From Panopea generosa (taxonomy: Eukaryota; Mollusca; Bivalvia; Adapedonta; Hiatellidae): a DNA stretch of 64,000 nt. The notes under the pieces were generated by a model, which did not search any database, was not told the DNA's origin, and worked only from the letters and a program-made list of their open reading frames with translations. This document shows positions 48,301 through 60,300 of this stretch, in pieces. A program made the position numbers and the translations under genes. The DNA lies in contig CM055899.1 in NCBI GenBank assembly GCA_029582155.1, positions 51,618,520 through 51,682,519 on the forward strand, read 5' to 3'. How positions within the stretch are numbered: the stretch's first letter is position 1; the number at the start of each line of letters is the position of its first letter.

Positions 48301-51300
48301 AAAATGATCGGTTTCAATTAGACGCTGGATGTTTTAACTCTATGCAAGGGAAACCTTGATCTTGGTCTTGATTAGAGAATATACCAAATATTGGTTATAG
48401 TTGTAATTTGCACTTCGCTAGCATCCAGAAAAAAAGCGATGTTGCTAATTTTAAGGCGACTTAAAACTTCGTCGTGACCAAAAAAAAGGCGAAGTGACAG
48501 AGAAAAAAGCGACTTTGTCGCCCACGTCGCCCTCTAGTTTGAGCCCTGCTCTTGAAAATTTTTGATGGAAGGATATAAAAGGAATTGCATCTTGTAATGT
48601 ACATAAAAGTCCTTGAATGTGACATGTTTATGTCATTTCTTTTCAAAAATTTGATCACTGTTGTCAATGCTTAATTGTATTAAACACAGCTTGCTGACCA
48701 AAGGAATTACTGACCAAACACATTTCGGTTCAAGAAATAGTAATCTTTCAGGGGATTGCTATGACTCACTGATCATATATCACAAGCATCCTACTAATAC
48801 TACTATTGACTCTTCCTAAAACTTCTCTACTATTGATAATGATTTAGTCCAATTTGGCCCCATCTCGCACACCAGATGATTAACAATCGGGTTATGGATA
48901 AAATGTTATTGACCCAAGGTTGTTACACTCTAACCGAGCAAGACAATTTTTGCGACCATTAGGAAATATATGGAAAGAAAATTGATAAAATATGAGAAAA
49001 AAAACTCTTAAATTCAGTTCAAAAACAGAAGAAATGGCGGTTTTAGAAGCCTTGCCACAAGGTATAAAATTTTAATATCGGTAAACTTTTACCCCACAGG
49101 GCATCATTTTTTAATGGAAACACAAACCAGGCATAACATTTCAATTATACTGCCGTTCAACCCCCCCCTCCCCCCAGACCTACCCCCACAAACATTAATT
49201 TCTTGAAAAGCCTTTACTAGATAATTCTTATGGATATTAAATCCCCTGTACAGAACCCAGCCTCAATTGTTAGGACTATTAAAATAATGTTCCAGACTTC
49301 TTCAAGATAATTAAGAATTTAAAAAATAGATGACAAAAAGAGAATTTCCTGTTTTCTCAAAGTATTCCTATGTTAAAAACAAAGTCCCCTTACTGGGCCC
49401 TAACTGTTACACTTTATATTTGAAACTTAAAGCCCATACAAATAGTGATCATTTAAACAAAATATAGCAAATTTGGCTGGTCGGTTCTTGGAAAGAAGTT
49501 TTTTGAAAAACAAAAAATGTATCCCTTTTTGGGACCCTGCTGGTCCATTATGGATATTAAATCCCCTTTAAAGGAACCAGTTTCATTCTGTTATGACTAA
49601 ACAATGCTACAAACATCAAGATGATTGAAATAATGCCTAAAATAGCATGAAAAAAAGAGAATTTCCTTAAGTATCAAATAAAAAGTCCCCTCACTGAAAC
49701 TGTTTAGGTGATACTACATACTAAATACCAATCTCCAGGCCTTCCTGTAGAGAAGTTTTGATATAAAAACAAAACCCCTGATAAGTCCCAGGGCCGTTCC
49801 AGATTTGACCCCAGTGACATAATTTGAAAAATATTGTAAGAGCTTGTAATTATGCTTCACACAAAATTTAATGAAAATCTGTCAAGCCATTTCAGAGAAG
49901 ACATTTGAAGAATAAGTTAATGATAGACGGACAAAAGACACATGGCCATCACAAAAGCTCATAGATGAGCTAAAAAGGCATATATAAATCTAGTCATATT
50001 AAATGGTAACACAATTGGGCACTTTTGATATATATATTGTATTTTGAGAATCATTCACACATACGCTTTTCATGTCTATATGGAAATTCAGACACATTTT
50101 AAAATTAAAGGTGTAATGCCAATGCATAGGAGAGGTGCGTATCTCAGCAGTATCTATAACTCTGTTAGTACAGTATTTGCCCTGTCAGCAAAATATCCAG
50201 AGTTCAAGCACAGGACTTGCTGCTTATTTTTCTCATCCTGTTATATTTGGTTGTTTGACAATTAGGAATGTGAAATCAATATTCTGACAATATTTACCCC
50301 AAGTTTCACAGGTGTAGCAAAATATTGTGCATCTGTTACTTCTGAACATACATATGCACATTCAACTTTATTTTGTGCCCCTCCCATCGCTTCCAGAAGA
50401 CTGTCTGCAAACTTAGCTGCTGCGTAGGCCATAGATAAAGTGGCTGATCCCTATAGGAAATAATAAACATATTATAGTTATCAGAGAAAGTTAACAAATT
50501 ATTATAGTACAGTATGACCGACTTTCAACTACTTTCATATACAATTTCTGCTGACTCAATTGGAAATGTATTCAGTATAGATCAGGTTTCTGTTTTACCA
50601 AAATGTTCTGATGTTTCAAATACCCAACTCTTAAGAGAATTAAACATATACATGTACTTTAATATGTTGGTGAAACAAGAGTCTTGAGAATTAGGGCTCC
50701 AGACTTAATAAAATTATATATATATATATTTCTCATATTAAAGTGAATTTATTCTAGTCCCGATCTTTTTACACCTTTTGACAATAAATACATTTGTGAC
50801 ATGTCCTGTTTTCCAACTTCAAACTTGCAACGCCTTGCCAAGTATCTACCATCTCCCCACAGGATAACCCCATGTTGCGAAAAGTGCATTTATTATAGCA
50901 TATGTCCATGTAGGTATACATGTAGATAGTAACTAAAAAATTGGTACTGATCACCATTAAAAATGCATTATGTAATAGAAATACTGAAATTTAAATGAGC
51001 AAGTTTGCTATAAAACAATTGTTTTTCTTCTAAAATCAACGAAATTTAATCCCAACGAAAATTTATGATTATAATTATTTCACAATGTGTTTTTCTTTGT
51101 TTTGTATTTTTTAAAAGGGATTCAATGCCATTTTCAACACATTATATTCTGGTCATATTTTGGCATATAGGTGAAGGAAGATTTCAGAATGAATCTAAGA
51201 AGAACCACTGTCCATCCGCAAATAACTGGCACTTTCTTAAAAAAGTTTTGAAGCGAGGGATACCCAAACCTACAACCTTACCGGTGATAGTTAAGTGCCT

Positions 51301-54300
51301 TAGACTATTTGACAATGAAAGATCGCTTCAGGACCCACAATGTTTAAAAATGACATTTACCCAATTTTTCTTATAATACATGTAAAACTTTAATATTTTG
51401 AGTTAAGACTACTATTCTCCAACTCATAAGTTTCATGAATTTGGACACTGTATCTGAGTTCCCAATCCAAAGTAACAAAATTCCCAATTTCAAAATGCAA
51501 GAGCCAAAAGAAAAAGTTGAGGGAATATTGTGACTTTAATGTAGTCTTCTACAAGAACATCACATTTTTTATACATTTAATATACACAACACATGCATTG
51601 TTACGTATATTGAAGGAACCTGTGCTATGTAATTTTCCATATTTCTTTAAAAATAACGCTAATTTTCCCAAAGTCAGGGGCCCCGACCCCATTCCCAAAA
51701 GTGTGAGCAAGAGTCCTGTACTGTCTCGAGCTGTCAGTAAACAGTGCACTCAAGAACCTATCAGCTATGGCGGATTCCAAAAAATCAATGGGCGAGAAAT
51801 GAAAGAAATTATAAGCCATCCATTTTCTCAAAACAGTGAAATAAACAATTCTTGGAAATTTAGTCTGAAAAGGTCAAAGTGACTTTTTCTTTTCTTTATA
51901 ATGTAAAAGATTTCTCATAGTTCATTTTAAAACTGAATTCAACAAAACTTGTTAGTATTTGCTTTCACTATAAATTGGTATACGTTTCATATATAAACTT
52001 TCTCAATTGTTCGGAATAATTTTCAATGTCCATTTAATTTCAGAAAGTCAACCTACTGCTCCAGCCTTGGCTTCCACGACTTCTGTACCAGCATTCTGTA
52101 TTCTTACTGTCAACTTATCTCTTGCTTCCTGAAAAAAAACATACAAGGCCAAAATTAAAGAACAGTTTGTGTGCCCAAATCAAACTCTCTTTGAAAACAA
52201 GATATGTGTCTGTCAACACAAATGGTCCGTTATTGATTGGAAACAAACATTTAATATAAGACGGTATTTTCAAAATGGAAAGTACATCTTTTAAGTACCT
52301 TTTTTGATTTAAGAAACAGTGATCTTACAACTTAAACAATCATGATCAAAGTTTTCCTAAGGGCTTTTCCAGAATTTAATGTATTTTTTTACCCACAGAG
52401 CATAACATTTAATTGTGATATATACCACCATGCATAAAATTAAAAAAAAAAAGAGGCTAAAATCTCCTTTCTAATGTTCTCTTATTGTAACACTTGCAAA
52501 ATTATTAGTCTGGACGGTTGCTTACTTTCTTTGAAGTAAGCCGACGTTACACTTTTGATCTAATGCCGATATGCAAGTGATTACGTCACAATTTACAACA
52601 GATCAAGAATTAAATAAAGGGGCACTACAGATAACAAACGAAAAAATAACAACATAATAATGATAATAATAATTAAAGCTTAGTGTTTGTTTGTAACTAG
52701 TTATCTTCTAAACTGTTTATTTTCAGTATACTAATTTCTTTAAAAAAGGAATTACTATTAAACTTATACAATCCGTAAAGAGTTTATAACTACACATGCC
52801 TAAATTTATGTACATTGAACACGCTGTCCCTTTCATTAACATCTTCTGCCAATGTCTGATGACGTCACTCTGACAGTGAAACAAACATTATTGTGACGCA
52901 TGTTATTTACTCCCTACTATAGATAAAGGTTTAATCTAATTTGACCTCGATGACAAACAATCTGGTTATGGATGCCCAAAGACAATATCACAGTCCAATT
53001 TATGTTTTTTACGACCGTTAAGAAATATCTGCCTTTCCCCATGATTTTTTCAGATGCTGGGGTAAGAATGAGGCATAGGGCAAGGATGACAAATCTGAGA
53101 ATGTGGATGTTATTTTCACTGCTGACGCAATGTCGCAATTTTGATTTTTTGTCACAATAGACTTTGCATTACTTGGTGTTTCTTTTCGTGCTGAATAAAT
53201 TAGCGTTTTACACCATCTGACAAACAGCGCGGATACACATACGATTATAGCAATGCTGCCGTATAGTTGAATCGGCGTTTTTTGCGGAATTTAATAGTAT
53301 ACACGTTTGTATATTCGTATCCGTAGTCGAGTATTTATAAACGTACCCGATAAGTCAAATACTGATATATAATTTGTGAAATTTACTCAGATAACATTAT
53401 GACAGGGCATCTCGGCATAAGTATAATAAAGTAGGCGGGGTTACAGCCTGCTGCGAGAGTATTCCAAATTCTGATAAGCTTGTACATTTCAGAGTTAATA
53501 ATTTATTCACAACCAAGAATATGTTTCTTGTCACCTTTCGAGAAGTACGAAGGTAGATATTTATACTTTGTTTCAAACAAAGAAATTAAATCATTGTAGT
53601 GAGGTTAGGGTTATTATATTATGGCGGTCTAAACAAAAAAGATCAATCAGTCTGAGATGAAAAAGTTAACTGAAGACAATCCCTAAAATAAACAACACCA
53701 GTGTACCGAGTGTCCAACTGTGCAGTCGCTTAAAATGTTACACTTGGTCCTGATGTCTGGAGGTTGCGTATTTCAATGGTTACAACACGCGTTGCAGTGG
53801 CAAACATGTAGGTCAAATCAAGGTAAATTTCAAAGAACTGTTGTTTCCGCTGCAATAAAACTAAGACGCTCGCCGAAATCTTGAAGCTGTGGGATATTGA
53901 CTTTTGAAATCTCAGCGCTGCGGTACATGGGGAAGGTCAATTTTATGTTTTTGTATACGACGGTAGGAAATATCTGGGCAGAAAATGTATAACATTTCGA
54001 GAAGAAAAACGGTCTTGAAGAAAAAATTCGGTCCAGAGACAGAACTACCAACAAGGCATAAAATTTTAATAAACTTTACCTCACAAGGCATCATTTTTTT
54101 TATGAAAACACCAACCAGGCATTAAATTTTAATTATACTGCCGTCTGACCTCCCGTACATTTAATTCTGGAAAAGCCCTAAGTAGAAGCAGCACTAAGCC
54201 CATGGGAATACAGCTTCTTGCCTAAGGACACTGTATGTGTGCAGTCCCAAGCTTATTTTTAGTTTGCTGGGCCCGGTTAGCGGAGTCGGTAGCATATCCA

Positions 54301-57300
54301 ATGGTCAATCCAGGTGTCATAAATTCAAATCCACATTCTCTGTGATGATTGATATAATATTATATGACATTTCATTTCATTGCCATTCATCTCTCACCGT
54401 TGATTAAGAGAGCAAGTATTCAGTTACTTGCGGAGGTAAGTGCGCCCAAGTACTGGTAAACCTTCCAAGAAACTGGTTAGCTCTTGAGGGCATAAAAATG
54501 ACACTTAATATTATAACAAATCCTTATCCTTGTAACCGAACCCACAACCTCTGGTTTGAATGGCCAACGCTCCATCCAAAATACTACACAGCTTTGTTAT
54601 CAGGCACAGCTAATATTTAGTACAATTAACATCCCAACAACTACATCACTAGTCACACTTACAACAAAAAAGTGAATATTTGTATTACAGATTTTTAACA
54701 TTTTTGCTTTGAGTTTTGTTTAACTTATCAGGACTTCTAACATCCCTATATTTACCTGTGGGAATGATACGGGTGGGGTACTCTGTGATATTAAGGGGAT
54801 GATGGTTACTCCACTGTGGCCTCCAACGATGGGTAAATTTACAGACTTCACATGCAAATCCTGAAACAAAATGTTAGAAATTATAAACTTCTCCGAAAAT
54901 TGATATCTGTCGATAATTTGGTACAAGAAATGTTATATAAATGTTTAAAGTGAGTACATATCTGGGGAAAAAAAGCTAAAAATGTCTTAAAAAATAAATT
55001 TTAATTATTAAGATGGATAAAAAATATCTCATTATCATTAATAAATAAAATCCAAATGGTTTGTTATGTCAAGTACACCAAAAAATGACAAAATCGATAT
55101 TCAAATTGAAGTGGTAATCTTGAAACGAAATCTCCATTCTAAAAATTGACAGCACCTAAATTTCGCTTGACAAACTTTACATCGTTGTTTGCACTTTAAG
55201 CTGAAACAATTTTGATCAAACTGATATCAAACTGAAATCTTAATGAAATCAAGTGACTCATATAATATGTCACAAAATATGTTGCAATTATGTGGGAAAT
55301 CTATTTTAGACCAACCTACTGTAGGTGCATAGCCCATGTTCCCTTTCCAATATCCATTTGGCAGTATGTGGGTCATTATAGATTTGTTGTCAACCATGAC
55401 TTATATACTATGGTTATACTTGCAACACATCTGGACTGGACGGACAATTTACAGGGAGATCATTGATATCACAACAGAGGAATTCTAAAATTGTAAATTC
55501 TGTTGGTGTGATATCAATTATCTCCCTAAATATATGCATAATATATTGCATGAAAAAATGTTTAAGCCAATTTAGATTTATTAAACAATCCTGTCATATA
55601 CATGTATTCTCTTTAAAACAATAATATGCTGGTTCTTAACTTATTATATATAAATGTTTATGAGAACGTATTGTGCTGTATGGTATTTTAATAATAGTCA
55701 ATTCAACAATTCTGAATTCTGCCGAATATTGACACAGATTTTGTCTCAAGATCAATATTTATTTTCATTACCTCAATTGTACTTCACTTTCATATTACGG
55801 TCCTTGAAGTAAAATAACACTGTTGTGGCAAATGCTTATATTCCGGTCCTTTTTTTAATTTTTCGGCAGTGTGAGATTAAGTTGAGGCTGATTGATTGAA
55901 TGAAATTTAAACAAATTACATGCAATCAGCCAATTCGATGACACAATGTTTGCAATGTTCTGTCAGTCCTTATCCAGATAACGAGTATATGTGTACCGAA
56001 ACCAAGTCTGAGCGATTAACAAGGCCATGATTATGTGCACTTCTTAACTATATTAGAATATACATTCACAGTTTTTTTCCTTACCTTGGCTTCAGCTATG
56101 AAAGTGTTTGCTCTAACGGAGTCCAATGTTGTAACACCGAATATTCTCTTTGGATCATACACCCCCTTCTGTTTCATCACTTCAGAAGCAATTGGTACTG
56201 TAGAGTTAACCTGTAAATTAACATTCAAAATTTATTGACAATACTACAATGAATCAATTTTTAAATAATTGCGTATCATTGTGTATTTAACTGGAATTAT
56301 ACACAATAAGAGGACCTAAGCCACTCACCTGATTTCACCTGTCACTTCTTTTTAAATTTTGAATGGACCAAGCCTACTGAGAAAAAAGAGAATTATGTTA
56401 AATTCTCATACATATAGCATTCCCATGTAAAAGCAAAATCCCGTTACAGGGCCATTATCAACACCAGCTCCTTTATTTGAACAAATTTGGCATATTAGTT
56501 CTTGAGAAAATGTCTCAAAATACACAATTTTATTCCTTTTTGGGACCCCCGCTGGACTTGACTCTTAAGAATATTAAATACTCTTTAAAGGGCTCAGCCT
56601 CAAATGTTTTGACTAACAATACTCCAGATCTCAAGATGATTAAAATAATTCCTGAAATAAACAGAATTTACTGTTTTCATATAGTATTCAAATGTAAAAA
56701 TCAGTCCCATTACTGGGCCTTGATGAACCTTAGTATATGGGTAAGTTCTCTTTTTGTCTTCTATTTTAGGAATTATTCTAATCATCTCAAGACCAAAAGT
56801 AATGGTTACTCACACATTGAGGTTGGATCCTTTTTATAAAATTAAATATCTGTAAGGAACTAGCAGAGGTCCAGAACGGGATAAAATTTTGAATTTCCAA
56901 GTTTTTTTCTCAAGAACAAACCTGACAAATTAGAGCTGGGGTTGCAGTTTGTCCAAATAAAGGAGCTATGCAAAAATTAGGCAGCTTACTGCGCACCAAT
57001 ATTGCACCTTTGAACCAACCATAAACTTCACAATTTTTGCGCCATGTTTATCTACACTTGATGTAAATCATGCATGCAAAGTTTCAAATTAAATGCCTGA
57101 AAACTATGGAAGCAATTTGCCCCCCGCCCCCACAAAAAAAATTAAGTGCCATAACAATAACTCTGCATTATTATGAACGAAGTCAAGTGTCAAAACAATT
57201 GTCTCACACACATTTGCAAAGGTTGAGGTCAATCTTTTGGAAACTGTGGAAACAGTTTTTCCAAAATGTGCAGACAAACTGACGAGTGTAAAGTAACACT

Positions 57301-60300
57301 GATGTATAGTAGTAACCCATAATCCCCACCCACATACAACACAAATTTTGTTTGGCAGACCATTAAAATTTACCAAAAAGCAATGCAAACATTATTATAA
57401 TTGCTCTCATTTTCTTAGGTAGTCAAATAAAAAAGGATCTCTTGGAAAATAATGAAAAGTGTCACTTACTGGATTGGTTATCACACAAATCATGGCATTT
57501 GGGCAATTATCAGCTACAGCAGCAACTAAGTCACGAACAATTGATGCATTTGTGTTGAATAAATCATCTCTTGTCATACCTGGAACATCAGAACATTACA
57601 TTGTAAAGAATAGCATAAGCACAGATAGATCAAAGATGGATTTTGTTGTACATGTAACTATACATTTAAGTGAAAAAAAATCTGCAAAAAATGAGCAACT
57701 AGAATGTCTCATGGACAAGCGCATCTTGCAGAATACTTGCCCAACACTGCTTGTTTGGAAATAGTTGCTCTGCATATTATTGGACGCTTTAAACTCAGTC
57801 GTTATGATAATATTTCTGAAAATATCTTCTTACCTGGTTTTCTGGGTACACCTGCTGGTATAAGAACAACTTCAGAACCCTTTAAACATTCAGAAAGCTG
57901 GTCTGGGCCCATGAATCCTTGCACCTGTGCTTTTGTTGAAATGTGACTGAGATCCGAAGCCACTCCTGGAGTGTGGGCAATATCATACAAGTTCAGTCGG
58001 CTAACAAATGGAGACATTTTTAGGAGCAGAGACAGGGGTTGACCAATGCCTCCACTTGCACCAAGTACAGCCACCTGTGCATTTTTCTGGAGAGAAAAAT
58101 AAAACACAATAAAATTGTTAAAGTACTTACGATTATAAAATAGTAAAATTATAATTTTTGATGATCAATATATTATAAAGCATATAACATTACATAACAC
58201 ATACATTTTATGTATAACAAGAACTGTCGGACGGACAGAGGGCTCAACTATTTTAATGCTATTTAAAACAGGAAATAAGTACAGAATTGAAGACAATTAT
58301 TATAAAAACTCAGGGGTGGTAAAATTAAGCTATAGCTATTGCTTGTCTTTTAGAAATAAATTATATATTAGCAATATTTATTTTATTAATTATTGAAAAC
58401 AACAAAATGAATGGATGGCTCATATTGCCTTAATATTATTCAATTAAGCATTTAATTACATTTGTTTTTCAAACTTGCTCTATAAATTCATTAACCATTG
58501 TTGACAAATAACCTGATGGGTGTGCCAATACTTAACTTAAGGCACACCATGTACATATATTAACCCTAAATATTACATGAATATGAGTATTTGCATGAAT
58601 AGAATAATCTAATTTGTCCAAGCAAGGAAATACTAATTACCTGAAATAATTCCAACAATATACAATATAGTGTTAACTATAGTTGATATGATCTGTTTAA
58701 AAAGTAATTTATCAATGATTTACATATATGCAATATCTGCACTAACTTCAAATCATATGGTAATGTACCAGTTATTGTAAATGGATCTATAGTCTTGTTA
58801 CTCTTGGCCTTGCATGCAGACTTTGATTAGGCCTAAAATAAATATTGTTGGTGTTCATTCAAAATAATTTCAGTCATTAGGCCTAAATAAAAATAGTGTT
58901 TGTTTCCCCTTGCGCGACCGACCCACGAAAAAAGCACCGACTGAAAAAAATTTATTGGGGAAAATTTCTGATTTTTTTTTAATTTTTCGACCGATCCGGG
59001 CTTGTCTTAAAAATCGGACAAGCGAGTTTTCACAATACACAGGTCTGCAAATATCTCTATTCTATAAACTAATCATTAGAAACAATTGACCCCCCCCCCC
59101 CGGTGTTTACTTCATGCCCGATAATGCGACTTCGGAAAACCTCTCATGCATATTCAATTCTCTATTTTTATTCCTCTAATATGATTGGGGGCAAGCTTTG
59201 AACATAAATTAATCTATTTTAAATAACCGCTATGATTGGTCGGATATCTCTGACCACGGTACACACAGCGTCAAGTTCTGGTATTTTTATAAATATTTTG
59301 TAGATTTGCAATAATTGGAACTGCATGTATGTAAATTTTCTTCTGTGACCAGGGGCCGGCAAAAGCACTCGCCCTGACGACTGGTTTTTGTCTGCGGACG
59401 AGTGATTTTTACCAGTAACTAGTCCGTCGGACGAGTAAACCTTTTGGCAGATATAAAAAAAAAAAACAATCTGAAAACTGTAAAAGAAGTAATGATCCAA
59501 AGTCTTTTCGGTATTTATTCTTTCTATATTTCAATGCTGTAAATATAATTTGTAAATTTGACATTTAACGATCATCAACGATAACTTTATCATGCAATTT
59601 CTTGTCGAGTACCAAGGACATTTTCATTAGAAACCATTCGGCACAATTTTTTATAAGGTATCGAGACACGCATGCGCAGCTTTTTAATACCGGTCTTTGG
59701 AATATTTCTCGGTCTCCAGAATATAGGCGGACTTTTTTTTGCGTTTTACATGTTACGGAGGGTTGAATGCATTAACTTTTCATGTTTACCCCAAGCTGTT
59801 TGTTTTCGGCACGAAAACGATATATAAACATCAACAAACTTAACGTTTATTGCATGACCATAACAGTTAAGCAAGTGGTGTACTTACTGTAAATGAAGTA
59901 ATAAAACTATTTAAGGTAAGATAAGGTTATCACAACGTGCTTCCAAAATAGACACTATTTTACTATAACTTTTTTGGACAAGTGAGTTTTCCATCCTGAC
60001 GAGTACTTTTTACCAGTCCACTTGCCCGACAGACGAGTGCTTTTTAAAGTTTTTCCTGACCCCTGTTGTGAAAACGTGAACGTTGATATTTAAATAGAGT
60101 ATACGGTAAAGAAAAATGTGGTAGGAGTATTATAGTAATACATTTATTGCTTTTTGGTTGTGTGGTTTCAGCGTATAATTTTTTTGGCAGTCATATCATG
60201 ATTTAAATATAGTATTGAAAACAACAATTAAGATAAATTCAAATTATCTTTTTAATATTTGAAATATAGTTTACTAGTTGCACTTTTCTAGATTATAGAC

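Noticed and set aside
51517..51882. 121-codon plus frame in MDH2 intron 6
   Set aside because: No recognisable domain, low-complexity flanks, mirrored by overlapping frames on the other strand.
56477..56839. 120-codon plus frame
   Set aside because: Lies in a dispersed repeat shared with 45550 and 49250, where the frame is not kept.
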